Assembly (NCBI RefSeq): GCF_949628215.1
Contig: NC_134288.1
Span: 9,121,682 to 9,185,681 of the forward strand
Length of the DNA: 64,000 nt
Direction of reading: 5' to 3'
From: Phalacrocorax aristotelis
Taxonomy: Eukaryota > Chordata > Aves > Suliformes > Phalacrocoracidae
Below the pieces are notes generated by a model. It did not search any database. It saw only the letters and a program-made list of their open reading frames with translations, and had not been told where the DNA came from. A program made the translations under genes and the position numbers. Within the stretch, counting starts at the first letter, position 1, and every line of letters starts with the position of its first letter. Positions 43,340-56,425 of the stretch are shown here, piece by piece.

Positions 43340-46300
43340 AAGGGCCGGGCAGGGCCAGGCTCCCCCTTCGTGCTTGCACAACCCGAGTATCAGGTATCTG
43401 CTGCTGCTGACTGCCAACCAGGAAGGGGGAGCCTCGAGGAGACCGGGCGGCCACACTGAAAACTTGCCTGGCAGGAACAACAGCCAAGCGCCGCCGGCCA
43501 CGGCCCCCATGTGTCCTGTGTGCTGCACGTCATCCCCCAGCCCCTGAGGCAGTTGGGGTGCACGGCTGTCATGGTCCCCCACAGGGCTCGGCTGCTGGAG
43601 GCCATGGGGATGCGGCTGGTACCAATAGTGGGGAGAGTGGCAAGCAGGGGTATGCCAGGGACAGGGCACGATCCATCCCTACCACTGCCCTGGCCATGGC
43701 CGCGAGCTCGAGTGGAGCCCCCAGCCTGGTCCACTGATGCCCAGAGGCCAGGACAGTGCGCCTGGGGGCTGCAGCTTAGCTGTGCTTATTGCTCGCCCGG
43801 CTCCTGCTCCAGCCACTTGTTCTCCTCCAGCTTTCTCTCCTTGACTGAAGAGCCCTTCAGGCTGCCTGTGCTTCCAGGCAGGCACCCGCCCTGGGGTTTC
43901 CCCACACCTCCCCTGCAGCCTCAGGAGCTCCTTCTGCCTGGCTGCAGTCTTCTCCCATGGCCCCTGCTGTCCTCACAGTCTCCAACATATCTGGGGATGT
44001 GGCCTGGACCGGCCGGCAGCGCCGGTTGGGTGAGTGGTAGGGAGCAAGCCGCCAGCATGCTCTGACTGCACGCCTGGTGCTCTGGGATGTGGAGGTGCTG
44101 GAGACTGTATGACCCCAGAACCCGTTGGCCTGGTGGCTGCCTGGGATACCCCTCCTGTGGCACCTCCCTCCAGTGGGACAGGATGCTTCACGGCGCCTGA
44201 CAGCACCGAGCTGGGGTTTGTTTGGCTAGTCCCAGCAAGCCAAGTGGCCTAGATCACCTGGCTTGGCTGCCCTGCTCCTGTCGGTGTTTGCTGCTCTGTC
44301 AGTTCCTGTCTCCTCCGCAGGCGCTGCTGGCAGTGGCTGCAATTCTGGGGCTGCTGACAGAAGGGGAGCAGCCCAGCACTGTGCCAAGGGGCCCCAAGGA
44401 CCCCATCCCCTTTGCTCACAGCTCCCAGTTTCAGCTCAACACATTGGGTCATTCGGCTACCATCGTGACGTGGGTCCCTGTGCATGGTGCCGGTGCTGCC
44501 TGGTTGGGGGGCACAGGTTGGACCCCTCTGCAGGGAGGCAATCCCAGAGTATCATGGCTCCCTGGGCCGCATCCTGGCCACAGTTGCAGGCTGAGTCTCT
44601 CCTGTGTGGGGAGGAGAGTGAGATCTGCCTCATCTTTGGTGATGATGTGCCCTTGTCACTGGCAGAGGCTCCAGGGGCAGCCCCAGCTCTGGGCTGGAGC
44701 ATCTCACAGCCCTGTGTGGGCCAGGAGTGTGTGGGGTGGGGGATATGGTCCCTGCCCCAAGTCACGAGCCAGTGTCCGCTCTGCCGGGGTGGGTCTCCAG
44801 GTAATTTAACCCCAACAGTCAACAATGCGGCACTGAGTGGCAGTAAATCAGTAACTGTTTGCCTTTGCCTGTGGTCCCCTCCCCGCCACAGGTGTTTATG
44901 CAGTAACAGGAGCCGGCACGGACAGCCCCGCTGCCTGCCCAGCTGCTGCTCTGTGCTTCACTGCCGTTGGCAGCAGGAGCTGGTGCGCGGGGACAGGGCA
45001 TAGGCCTGGGGTGGCGAGGAGAGTGGCAGCTCAGTCCTTGTCCCTGTGCCGTCTGGGCCAGGATGCTCAGCAGCTGGGTGCCAGGGAGCTGCTGGGCAGC
45101 AGCTCAGCTGCAGCCTGGTGACCCCCGTACCAGGGCCGGGGCCATGATGGGGGTGGTAATGTGGCCGCTGCAGGTGTGAGTGTCGGCTGGGCAGCGTGAG
45201 TGCTGCCCTCCATGATGGAGGCGAGGGACCTGCACTGTCCCTGCCTGTGCTGCGCAGGGACAACGCAGTGTCCCTGTGGCAGCTTTCCTGGAGCAGCAGT
45301 GCGGCTGCCGGTCCAGTGCTGCCCACCCAGTGGTGCTGTCCCACTGCCAGGGCAGGGGCTGTCCCAGTGAGTGAGCTGCTGCTTCTGTGCTGGTGCTGCC
45401 AGTGGCGCTTGCCTTTGAGAGTTATTGCTCTGGTCTGACCTTGTAACTGCTCTGCCCCAGTGTGTGGGATGTCCTTGGTGCTGGCAGTGAGCAGCGGGAG
45501 CTGGGAGGCTGCAAGCATGGATGACAGTAGCTGGGCTGCACCAGAGCAGCTGGATGGGAGCAGATGAGAGTGCAGAAATGGGACCATGGCAGGAGACAAG
45601 GAGAAAATTGCAGAGGAAGGCAAGAGCTGCAGGGAGCAGCATGGGTGTTGGTGGGTTTGCCCAAGGTTGTGCCTTGGCTCTGGTGTGCCCGTCTGGCTGC
45701 CAAGTGGCTGATCCAGCTGGAGCTGCCCCCAGCCAGACAGAGCAGCTGGAGAGGGACTGAACGTGCTGGCAGCAGGGCCAACAGCCATGCTGGGCTCTAG
45801 CCCATGCAGTCAGCATCGTTTTCCGGGAGACAGAAATACTTTGGCTCCTGTCCCCAGTGTGCGGCATTCAGGATGCTGCTGTCCCTGGCCTGGTTCTGCC
45901 AGGTGTTTCCTCGACAGAGACTGAGAATGGCTGTGGGGAGCACAGGGGTCTGCCGGCGCGGCCGCATGCCAAGACATGTCCTGGGGGAGGATCCTGGCTG
46001 AGGACGCAGGATCAGCTGCCCTGAGCTGAACCCCAAAGGCTCTTTGCAACATCCCTGGGTGGCAGTGCCCACCACCACTGAGCCCAGTCACGGTGACTGC
46101 ACCCAAGCTCCGCGGGAGACCACAGGTCCTTCATGGCAGCAGGGAACGTGCTGGAGTCACGTATCCCTGCCCACCGAGGGAGGGCAGTCAATGATTAAAA
46201 GGGGAGAGTTGCTGGGCCAGGCAAGGTGCCCCGAGGCAGATAGCTGGCCTCCCACTGTTGGCACGGATTGGAGAAAACGCAATAGAGAGGAATGCCCCTT

Positions 46301-46700
46301 CCTCTGGGAGACATCGAACCCCGGCAGTCAGCAGCTCAGTGTCCCCATGCTTTGTGCATGGGCTGATGCACAGGGAATTATCTGACCCCTTTGGGGCCCA
46401 GTCATGCAATCAGCTGGCAGCCAAAGGCCAGTGCACCCTGTGGACAGGAGGGTTCCTGTCGCACTGCTGTGTCCTGCTCCTGCTGCCAAGCCCCCGTTGC
46501 CTGCCCGTGCTGCCTGCATGGCGCAGACTTCAGCGGCTCCTCTCATGCTGCAGAGCTGGAACCTCGTGGCTTGGCAGTGGTACATGGGTTGCCCTAGAGC
46601 TGGGGAAGTGCCTAGCTCTGTACCGGTGTGATCGGTCTTACCTGCTCATCCCATTCGGGACCCCTGGCCAGAACCAGCCCCGCAGCGCCCTGAAAGCTGG
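43340..46700. other. Intergenic stretch without a supported exon
   Basis: Long open frames occur on both strands (for example 44222-44809 plus and 44958-45867 minus), but they match no family, and the high G+C content favours chance frames. No second exon could be found for the signal exon at 46728-46812. Confidence 0.4.
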
Positions 46701-46727
46701 CGCGATGCAGCCGCTCTGTGCACTCAC

Positions 46728-46812
46728 CTATGCCCCCAGCAGCCGCGGTGGCTGGCTGCAGCTGGGCACTCAGGGCGAGGATGCCCACGAGCAAAATGCC
46801 AGCAGCCTTCAT
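46728..46812 (-). CDS. Orphan signal-peptide exon of a WFDC-locus gene
   Basis: An ATG opens MKAAGILLVGILALSAQLQP, a typical signal peptide close in style to its neighbours. The exon ends in phase 1 at a consensus gtgagt donor. A true TATA box (ATATAAA, minus strand) lies at 46858-46864, 46 nt upstream. Everything expected of a WFDC-locus first exon is present. No WAP exon is seen downstream on the minus strand before WFDC2. Either the second exon codes an unrecognised sequence, as in the KP-repeat gene, or the rest of the gene has been lost. Confidence 0.55.
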
Positions 46813-46899
46813 GGTGCTCCCTGTGGGTGCCAGATGGCCAGTGTGGGTCGGCGGGTGTTTATATCTGCGTGGGACCAGGGAGGGGCCACCGTGCACATA

Positions 46900-49160
46900 A
46901 CCTTCGGGTACTGAAACTCTCGCTGTGTTTCACAGTTGTGCCCGAGGCAGCAACAGCCCCACAACGTGTTATTGCCTGAGAAATCATTTACCACGGCTCC
47001 GTCCCAGCCCCAGCAGTCAGGCTGCAGCCAGGGTGGGGACATTGGCACCCAACAGCACACTCCCTAGGGGGAAGGGAGACATGGCCATGGGGAGCCCAGA
47101 GGAAGGGGCTGGAGCTCTCCAGCTTGGAAAAGAGGAGACAGAGGGGACAGGAGGGAGGCTGGTACATCCAGAGCAGCCCAGAGAGTGTGGATGGGACTTT
47201 CTTCCCACGGCTACAGGACCTGGGGGCGCTGGGGGAGAATCACAGGCAAGAGGCAGATGGCAGGCGTTCTCTTCACTGAGCTGTGGGACAAGAGCTGCCC
47301 GGGTGTGAAAAGTGATTATATGAGTTTATGGGACAGGGACCCAGCAGGGACTGAGCAGGAGGACGCTCCCCTGGGGGGGTGGTGATCCTGGCGGCATGGC
47401 ACAGCACAGGGGCTTTTTGCGATGAAGAGCTGGGGGTCTGTCCCTAGCTGTGCCCACCCCAGAGATCCAGTGCCTGCCTGCCCTGGCCCTGGCCTTGTCC
47501 CACGTCCCAGTGCATCTGCCTACAGAGCTGTGGGTGACAACTGGCTGGGTCCCAACAGGCGAGTGTGGCCTCTGGGGGAGCGGAGCACGGGAAGCCTGTG
47601 CGATGTGCCAGGCTGGGCACGCCCACTATCTTGTGCCATGCACCAAGCATCATTCCACTGCAGGGACAGGCGGGCGGCTGGATGCTGTCACGTCGACTGG
47701 CTGCAGGTGCATCCTGGCAGACAGGTGCTCTGGCAGGGTCAGCATGGGGGCCGCCTTTCACCTTGATGCACACTGGGACTGGAGTGAGGCAACCCTGGAT
47801 GGGGTGGGGAATCCCAAGGTTAACAGTGCGGGGAGGTCACAGACAGCCCAGCGCAGCCAAGCATGCAAAGCGTGATCGTGACGAGGGTGAGGTGTGCTCC
47901 ATGCCTGCAGGGACCCCGTGGTGCTGCTGCTGCCACACCCTGAGACTCCACAGAGGGGGACCTTTGCTCCCTGCTCACCATCACATGCGATGCAGGGGCA
48001 CAGCTGGGCTGCACATGTCCCTGACAGAGGTCTCATGCCAGCACAGCTCGCCGTGCCCCACTGAATGGCAAAAGGCAGAGCAGTGGCAGCCTGGCTTGCT
48101 GGGCACAGGTGGGGGCTGGCAGGGCTGCAGCAAGGCGTGGGGGGCAGCCTGTGGCCATGGTGGGCAGAGAGGGGCAGGACCTGGGTTTTCGAGGGGCTGG
48201 TGGAAGGGACTGGTCTTCTGCTGGAGCTGGAGATGGGGAGAAAGGCCTCGGCCGGCGTCCAAGTGTGCAGGGGAGGACGCTCCCTGCCCGGGGGTTTGTC
48301 GCAAGGCCAGCCTGGCTGGAAGTAGGTGTCTTTCTGCTGAGGCAGACGTGACCTCTGTGGTCTCGCACAGGGTTTTACAGCTCAACAATCGTATTTCCCC
48401 ACTTGGAAATTCCTGTTTGCGTCATCCTGGCCCTAAGTGGCCAAATGCACTTGTTGCTACAGACACTCTGGGTCTGAAACAGGGGGAACCTTTAGCAAGA
48501 AAACCAGGGGCTGTGAAAGCAGTCCTGTCCCCAGTTTATGTGTGTGGCATGTGCTGTGGTGGTGGTGCAGGGAGTCGCCAGCCTCACCTGAGCACTGCCT
48601 GGTCCTTCAGCTGGCACTGGCAGCTCTGCGTTCTGCCAGGCTTCAGCCTCACACCCTTCCTCCCCTGGCTGCCGCATGCCCATCGCATGTTATGGCATGT
48701 AGCTGTGTGCCGTTAATGGCAGCGTGTTCGAGCCCTGCCAGCACATGGCAGTGTGAAGCCTCGTGTGTCCTCCTACCACTGTGCCCGGCTGTGCGGAACG
48801 GTCCCCGTGGCCTGTGCAGCCCCCTCCCTACCTGCTGCCCTCTTCCTGGCTGCTGCCCCCTCGCTGCCTGCAGCCCCCTGCCTGCTGTGCCACGCCGGTG
48901 CGGGGGCTGGGGCTGCGCAGCCCCTCCTGTGACCCCACCCGCTGTGCCTCGCTGCTCCGCGGGCTCCGTGGGCTGCGGGCCCGATCCCCGCGCAGCATCC
49001 CGGGCGGCGGCCGGCAGAGGAGGCTGTTGCTCCGTCGGAGCGGGCCGGACCGGGGAGCGGGGTCCGGCTGCCCCAGGGATCCGGGAGCGCCGTCCCCGTC
49101 CCCGAAGGCGGAGACCGGTGCGGGGCGCTGCGCCATCCCGGGCCGGGCGCGGGACTCCCA
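46900..49160. other. Intergenic stretch upstream of the WAP3-Kunitz gene
   Basis: No known domain is found in any frame. The last 300 bp form a CpG-rich promoter region with a CTTAAG box at 49168-49173. Confidence 0.4.
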
Positions 49161-49201
49161 GGCTGTACTTAAGCGGCCGCGGGCGGTGCGGGGGCAGCGC
49201 C

Positions 49202-51778
49202 ATGAAATCGGGGTGGTTGCTGCTGCTGCTGCTGCTGGCGGCCCCTTCGGGCCCCCTTGGCCACTGCCGGCCGGCCTCGGGTCGCCGCCTGCAAGGTGAG
49301 CCACGGCCCGGGAGTGCTCCCCGCCGCCGCCCCGGTGACCCCGGTGTCCCCTCGCCCCCTTGGTAGGGGTGCGCTGGGAGAGCCGCGGGCTCCGAGCTGG
49401 GACATCCCGCCGGGACACCCTGCCCGGCCCCGCGGTCCCCGCTGCTGCAGAGCCCTCATCCGAGCGGCAGGGCTGGACCCCTCGCCGGGAGTAGCACAGA
49501 GGCCCGGGGAGGTGCCCCCCCGGCCCTTCTCACCGCCGGCAGCTCCCCAGGCGCCGGGCGGCCCCCCCGGGCTCTGGAAGCCGCGGTTCCACCCGTGCTC
49601 GGCACCGCGACGTGCACCGCTGCCAGGGCAGAGCAGGTCCTGGTCGTGGCACTCCCGCCAAGGGGGGGGCCCTCCCGCCCCAGGCTGGGGGGCCCCGTCC
49701 GCCCACCGTAACCCCCTGCTTGCCCTCCCAGGGAAGCTTGGCGAGTGCCCCCCGCCCAGCAGGATCCCCTCGATGCCCTACGACAACTTCTGCTCCTCGG
49801 ACAGGGATTGCCCGGGCAGTGAGCGCTGCTGCAGCACCGGCTGTGGACGGGAGTGCCTGCTCCCCATCGGAGGTGAGGAGGTCCCTTCCCTCCAGCAGCC
49901 CTGAACAAGCCTGTGCTCTGCCTTCCAAGGTGGTGGTGGGAGGGGGGTGTGTGTGTGACTGCAGCCACAGTGGGTCCTGAATCTCTGCCAGCCCCTGTGC
50001 CCCGTCCTGGCACGCGGAGGGATGCGCCAGGTCCAGGGTCTTCCAAGCACAGCTGCTGCCTGTGGGGTGCATCACCCACAAGGGCTGGCATGGGTGGCCC
50101 CTGCACCCAGTCCCTCTGGTGTAGGGGGACAGGGGTGCCCGTTGCTCCCTGCCCACAGTACCTGGGGGTGGGCACCCTGGGGGTGGGCTGGGCAGTGGGA
50201 GCGGGTGGCGGCTGGTGGGGGTCTGACCCTGATGCACCCCTCCAGCCAAGAGTGGCTTCTGCCCACGGCTGGACCCTGACATGATGAGCATCTGCCTGGT
50301 GAAGTGTAGCAGCGACAGCAACTGTCCAGGCAATGAGAAGTGCTGCAGCATGGGCTGTTTTGTCCACTGCGTGAAACCAGTGCCAGGTAAGGGTGGCCAG
50401 GGGAGCTCAATGGGAGAGGGGCCGCAGCCAGGACAGACTCCGAGTGTGAGCTGGCCTCCTCTCTAACCCACAGCCAAACCAGGCATCTGCCCCAAGAGAA
50501 AGGTGCTGCAGACCTTCGCCCCCTGCAACAACTCCTGCAGCGATGACACCGACTGCCCTCGCAACAAGAAATGCTGCTTCGCGGGCTGTGGCCGCGACTG
50601 CCTGCCTCCGGTCAAAAATACTGCAGCCCCTTTCCAGCCCACTGGCTGGGGCCACCAGCTGAGTTCTGCTACCTTCAGCAGCCTCGTGTCCTCGGCTGAC
50701 ATCTGTCACCTCCCGCCTGTCCATGGCCCGTGCAGGGGACGCTTCCGTCACTATGCCTATGCATCTGCCCTGGGCACCTGCCAGCCGTTCATCTACAGCG
50801 GCTGCGGGGGGAACGCCAACAACTTTGGGACGCTGGAGGAGTGCCAGCAAGTCTGCGAGCAACAGGGTAAGAGGAGGGGCTGCACTGGGACAGACTGGGC
50901 TGGACTGGGACAGACTGGGCTGCCCCTGCCTGGGCAGGTGTAGGGGCTGGGCAGGGGGTTGGAGCACAGAGCTGTGCTGCCTGCAGCCAGGCAGCCGGAC
51001 GTGAAGGGTCTGCTGTACGTCCCCGCAGAGTGAGGGCGGCCTCCCTGTGGCAGGGAGAGCAGCAGCATCCCACATCGCTCTGGCACATGGTGTGGGGGCC
51101 TCCGGGTGTTCACGGTGGGTGATTTTGACCAGCTCGCAGCTCTGTCCTGGGAGCTGGCATCATCTTTGGTCACAACCAAGCAACAGTGTTAGTAATGATA
51201 ATTTTGCAGCCTGATTACCAAAGTAGGAAACCTGACCACCAAGGCGCTCAGCCTCCACAGGCAGGGGGAAAATACCTGCTCTTGCAATTTGCCTTCCCAT
51301 GTCTCTGCTGAATGTGCCTGGCACAGGATGTGCATTTGGGAGAGCAGGTGGCTGGAGAAGCTGTGGTGGCCCCGGCGGGCGGGAGCAGGGGCCCCGGCAC
51401 CATGTAGGCAATTGCCTGGTTGTGACACTCGTTTCCAAGTGGAGCTGTGGGCGGTTGGGGCTGTTGGTGGTTGAGCAGCCGCTGCGGTTGCTCAGCTTCC
51501 CTGGCACAGCGGTTGTATCTCCATGCAACAATGGAACCACAAGAGCTGCTCCTGGCTGTGCACATCCCTGGGGGTGTGGGCCGGGGGGGTAGCCTGTGCC
51601 CAGGACTGGGGGGCAAATGCTGGGGGGCTGCATGCACTGGGGGTGAGTGCAGCAGCTGGTCTGGGGCCAGCTCTGCTCCACACTGCCAGCATCCTGCTGC
51701 CTCCCCCCAGTCCCCAGACCTGCCTGCACCCCCCTCCTCACCATCCCCTTTTGTCCCCCAGGGAGAGCCAAGGAGTGA
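49202..51778 (+). CDS. Secreted protein with three WAP domains and one Kunitz domain (WFDC8-like)
   Basis: Exon 1 (49202-49295) codes a signal peptide ([20 protein letters not shown]). Exon 2 (49732-49872) is WAP1 ([11 protein letters not shown], then [12 protein letters not shown]; seven cysteines). Exon 3 (50246-50386) is WAP2 ([11 protein letters not shown], then [12 protein letters not shown]). Exon 4 (50474-50866) runs open through WAP3 ([11 protein letters not shown], then [12 protein letters not shown]), a 40-residue linker and a Kunitz domain ([20 protein letters not shown], then [12 protein letters not shown]) with Arg at P1. All joints are phase 1. The tail is either 51762-51778 (GRAKE, stop; 261 residues), which suits the AATAAA at 51881, or 50987-51033 ([15 protein letters not shown], stop; 271 residues). 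The domain set matches WFDC8-type genes, though the order differs from human WFDC8. Confidence 0.88.
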
Positions 51779-51880
51779 CCCTGAGGAGGAGGCAGCAGCT
51801 GGGCTAGGGGCCCTCCACGGAGCCGGCAACCCAGGGGTCAGGGTCTACAGCGGTGCTGACCACTGCCCTCTGTCCCATGC

Positions 51881-51886
51881 AATAAA
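51881..51886 (+). terminator. Poly(A) signal of the WAP3-Kunitz gene
   Basis: AATAAA, about 100 nt past the distal stop codon at 51776-51778. Confidence 0.7.
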
Positions 51887-54800
51887 GCGCCAGGATGACT
51901 GGCTTGCAGCAGCCCACTCTCCACCATCTTGCCTGACCCACGCCTCCATGGTGCAGGCAGCTCCACGTGCTGCCCAGCACCTCCCACTTACCTTCCCAGC
52001 CTCATGCATATGTGTAGGAGCTGCGAGCCCAGACCCTGACTAAGCCTGGGGATACTGTACCTGGCACGTGGTGCACAGGCTTACTTGTGGTGGCAGGTGG
52101 CCCCAGCCAGCCCCTGCTCCTGGCTTTCAGCCTGGACCCCCGCAGGCAGCTGGTGCGGAGGCCCTGGCACCTCGCATGGCTGCACAGAGCTGGGCAGCAC
52201 TGGCCCTGGTGTGAAATGTCCCTCCTGGACACAGCCCCTTCCCTGGTCCATGGGGGCCCTGTAGGGATGGCCCCCAGTGCTGCCCTGGCTGAACACCCGC
52301 AGCTACTTGCCCCCAGCTCAGTCCCCGAGGAGAGCACTGCTGGGGGATGCAGGTCACGCTGCGTGCTGGGGGTGAGATGGGGCATGGGTGCCTGTCCCCC
52401 CTGCCAGACTCCGATCCTGCCACCACCTGGGCTCTGGATGGGCTGTGGGCTCATGTCCTTCCCTGCTCAGTGCTGTCCTGAGCCTGATGCCCATCCTGGG
52501 AGCTGCTGCATTCCCACTGCCACCCTGAGCTTGTCCTGGTCTTGGCATGGGCAGTGGGCACAAGGTACAGCTGGGGCAGGTGCAGGAGCAGCTGCCACAG
52601 GGGTGGCACTGTGCCCATCAGGCACCACCACCTGCAAGCCAGGGACCTGTCGGTCTTCCCCAGAAGCACCTCCTGTCAGTGCTGATACCTTCTTATTAAT
52701 TTGCCAGTTAATGAGAACCCAGCGAGGGGAGCGGGCTGTAGATGGGTGCACTGCCTGCAGATGCTGGGGATGTTCTCAGGAAGGCTGAACAAGGGCACAG
52801 AGTACCCTGGTGTGCTCCGGGACAGTGGCATCTCCATGGCCATCCCACAGCAGTGACACCCCGTCCTCTGCTTGCCACCGTGGGGACCCTCAGCTGGGCT
52901 CGGGGGGTGGATGGAGCAGGGGGGGAGCACTGGGTCTAAGCTTGGCACTGCCTCCCTCCTCTGCTTTGGGTGCAGCGGCCACCAGGCACAGGGGCAATGA
53001 ATCACAGAGTGGCCTCACTCTGGGCAGTGCTGGGGAGCTGGTGTCGAACTGGTGGGTGATGCTCACCCACTCTGGCAACACCTCAGTGCCCCCACCCTCT
53101 GGGGACAGGTCTGGGGAGCTGGGGGCTGGGGGGCAGGAGTGCCTCAGGAGTGGCATTTGCTTGGTGGGAGTGGTTTTTTTTGTGTCAAACCTGTGGCAGC
53201 CAGACTGTGCTGTGCACACTCCCTCCCCATGTGCTGCTGTCCATGGCCGCTGGCGAGATCTGCAGGCAGAGACAGCAAGGAACTTGAAACAGAAAGGACG
53301 AAAACCTCCTGCAATTTATTATTCAGCTCCCTCCCCACCTGCTCCTGCTCTGCCCCAAGCTGGTGCTGTGGCTGCTGAGAGTCCTCACGTGGGGCAGGCA
53401 TGGGGGGGCAGCACCCCATTCCCAGCACCCAACCCTGGAGCCAGTGGGGACTGTGACCGCTGCACAGGGAGCCCATGCAGGGCTGCAGTGTGTGGCCCCA
53501 GGGCTGTCCCCTGGCTCAGGGCAAGGAGGATGCCCAGCCCAGGCAGGGTGCTGCCCGCTCCAGCCCCCTGCTCAGCCCCCTGTCGGGCCATCCCCCATGA
53601 TCTGGCTCTTGGGGGTTAACGGCACTGGCTGCCTGAACTCCACCGCAGAGGCTGCTGCTCCATAACAGCTCTAATAGCTCCTATCCATAACCGCCAGCTG
53701 TCGGCTGTGGGAGACCGAGATGGAGGCACGGGGGGGCCAGGGCTAGGGTGGCGACGGCTGCCCGAAGGCAGGAGGCAGCCCCAGCCCCATGCAGCGGTGC
53801 AGCCTGGCCGGCGGCACGGCCACGCATGGCGCGCCGGCTGGCGGCATGGGGAAGGCGGCCTCCCAAAATGGGGTTTTTATTACAGCCATACATCACTGCG
53901 GCGGCCTGATGCGGGCAGACGGCGGTGATTTTTCTTCATGGTTTACAGACAAATGAGGGGAAGGAAAATTGATGTGAACTTTGCTATAGTGAGAGGTCGG
54001 GTGCGGGCAGGGAGCTGGTTATGGATGAGCTGGGGGCTGCTGGGGCTGCCTGCCCCTGGGGCCCTCCTGGCCCCCTTCTCCAGATTGGATGGATGGGAGC
54101 ACTGGTGGCGGCAGGACTGGGATCATGGCATCTGGCATGGGGACTGTGCTGCTGCTTGGGCAGCCAGGGGAGAGGGGCCTCCAGCTTTCTTGGCTCTCCC
54201 ATCACCCGCAGCACAGCCCCAAGTGGGAAGCTGTGCCCGACCCTCACCAGAGGGGTACTTGGAGGGATGCTCAAGCGCTCAGGGGGGAGGACCGTGTCGG
54301 CAGGGTTATTAATTCCAGTGATATTCATTAGCGTTGCAAACACCGTTTGGATGTGCAGCATCGGGCGGGCTGCTGTCACCGACTTCTGGTGAGATCCTGA
54401 CTGCTTTCAACACAATTAAAGTTGCCTCCAAACACCATGGTCCTGCCCCGTATAAGATAACGGTTAATACCCTCAAATAGCGACTATCAGCTTCTCCATA
54501 AGGCCCATAAATATTAATACAATTCTAATTAGTTCCTTTAAATACATTGCCTAAATTAAGTGTTTCCTCAGCAATAAATCAGCACCCTGCTCACGCCTGT
54601 TAAGCAGATCACGAGCTCTCCCCGCCTGCCCATGGCCAGTCCCTGCCTGGCAGGCGACACCCACAGCAGCCCAGGGCTGTGCCGTGCCATGCCATACCAT
54701 GCCATGCCCGTGCAAGGGCTGGTGGTGCCCGGCCAGTGGTGCTCCCATCTTGGGAGTTTCAAACTTTGGGATGGGGAAAGGCTGGGTTTTGGGGCTGGAG

Positions 54801-56425
54801 GAGCCACAAGCTGTCCCATGCCAGGAGGGGTGCTGGTGTCCACCGTGGTGATTTCCTGCCTGCACGAGGGCTGCCTCAGCCCATGCCAGGAGCTGCTGCA
54901 TGATGTGAATGCTCGGCTCCAGTGGCCCCTTCCTCCCACACCAGTGGAGCAGGAGGGTCGAGCTCCATACCCTCCTGAGGGGACTGCCCAGCAGGTGGGG
55001 AACCCACAGAGCCAGTGGCAGCTGTGGCAGAGTCATCCCCACGGCTCCTTCCACAGCACGGCACCTCCAGGCCGTTTTCAGGGTAAACCCTGGGGCTCAC
55101 CGATGCCCCAGTGGTGGGCTCCAGAGCCGTCTATGATCCTGAGTCCTGAGCAGGGTGGCCAGCGCTGCTGGCAGGATCTTGTCAAAAGACCACAAAAGCA
55201 TGTTTTGAAAGCGCCTGATAAAACATCTCCTAAGGACCCCACAGACACAGATATAAAAATAACCCAGCCATTAGATTCAAAAGAGGAAAGGGTGCTTCAC
55301 TGAACAAGCAGAAAGTGCCCTGCGACCTTAATCAGGAGTAATATTGTTAATACATTTTTCCCCAGGTACACCCAGATTTGCATTCCCAGCAATTTGCACA
55401 ATAATGAGGTGAGCTGACCATGCCTCACCCCGGCAGCAATCACCTCCAAATCGATGGCACCATGCTGGCGAGCTCATCTGAAGGCTCGTGTACTCCAGCT
55501 GCAGCGGTGCTGTGTGTCCCTGGCGCTGCCCTGCCCTGGTTGCCCCAGCACGCCCGCAGCCCCAGTGCCGCAGGGTGGGAAGGGCTGGGCGCCTCAGGGG
55601 GCTGCATGGCTGCAGGGACCTGCTGGGGGATGCTGGGGGCAGCCAGGGGCTGGTGTGGGCAGAAGCTGTGTGCCCAGGCGAGCCAGCCTACTGCTGCCTC
55701 TGTGGAGCCTGGCTGGGTGTTCCTGCCCTGTGCCAGCCTCCTCTGGCCTTCATCCCCAGCTCTGAGTCCTCCTCCTCTTCCTCCTGGGAGGTGGCAGCAG
55801 CGTCCGACCTGCTCAGATCTCCCCGAGCTGGAGGACATGGGATCCCTTCAAAGGTACTTGTGTGTGCTGTGCGCAGGGGCTGAGCGCGCACACGGATGAG
55901 CGTGTGCAAGGGTGAGTGTTTGCATGTGGGGGGCACACATAGGGGTAGGAAAATGCAGGGGCATGCATGGGGTAAGCAAGCGAAGGGTGAGGGCACAGGC
56001 TGCAGATCTGAGCATCCTCCCTGTATACTGGCAGTGGTGGTAGTGGAAAAGAGCAAATACCAAACTCATTTGCTTGAGGAGAAATTAATACGGTGTGAAG
56101 TCTGTAGTGGGTGATTTAAGAAGTGAATTTAAACTCTCAACACAAATAGATTTTTTTATAAGGTCAGAAGAAAGATTAAATGCTACAGACAAGCATAGTA
56201 CTTGCCATTTCCAGCATCACTTTTAGCAAAAATATTTTGTGCTGGCACTGTGTCCCTGCGCTGCCCATGTGGGTCAGAGCCCACTCGCCCCAGTGGGGCA
56301 AGAGCTGCTCCGGGCATGGTGCAGCATGGTGCTGAGTAAGCAGCGACATCTCACTGACCCCATGCTCATGTGGCAGCGCAGCTTTCTGCTGGCACATGGG
56401 AGCAGCCAGCGATACCCCTTGGGTG

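Noticed and set aside
44222-45867. Long frames on both strands (196 aa plus; 266 and 276 aa minus)
   Set aside because: Low-complexity Ala/Ser/Pro translations typical of G+C-rich DNA; no family match. They remain possible partners for the orphan signal exon but cannot be supported.
53310-53600. Minus-strand AATAAA with open frames upstream, as if the end of another gene
   Set aside because: No exon with a known domain or consistent phase could be attached.
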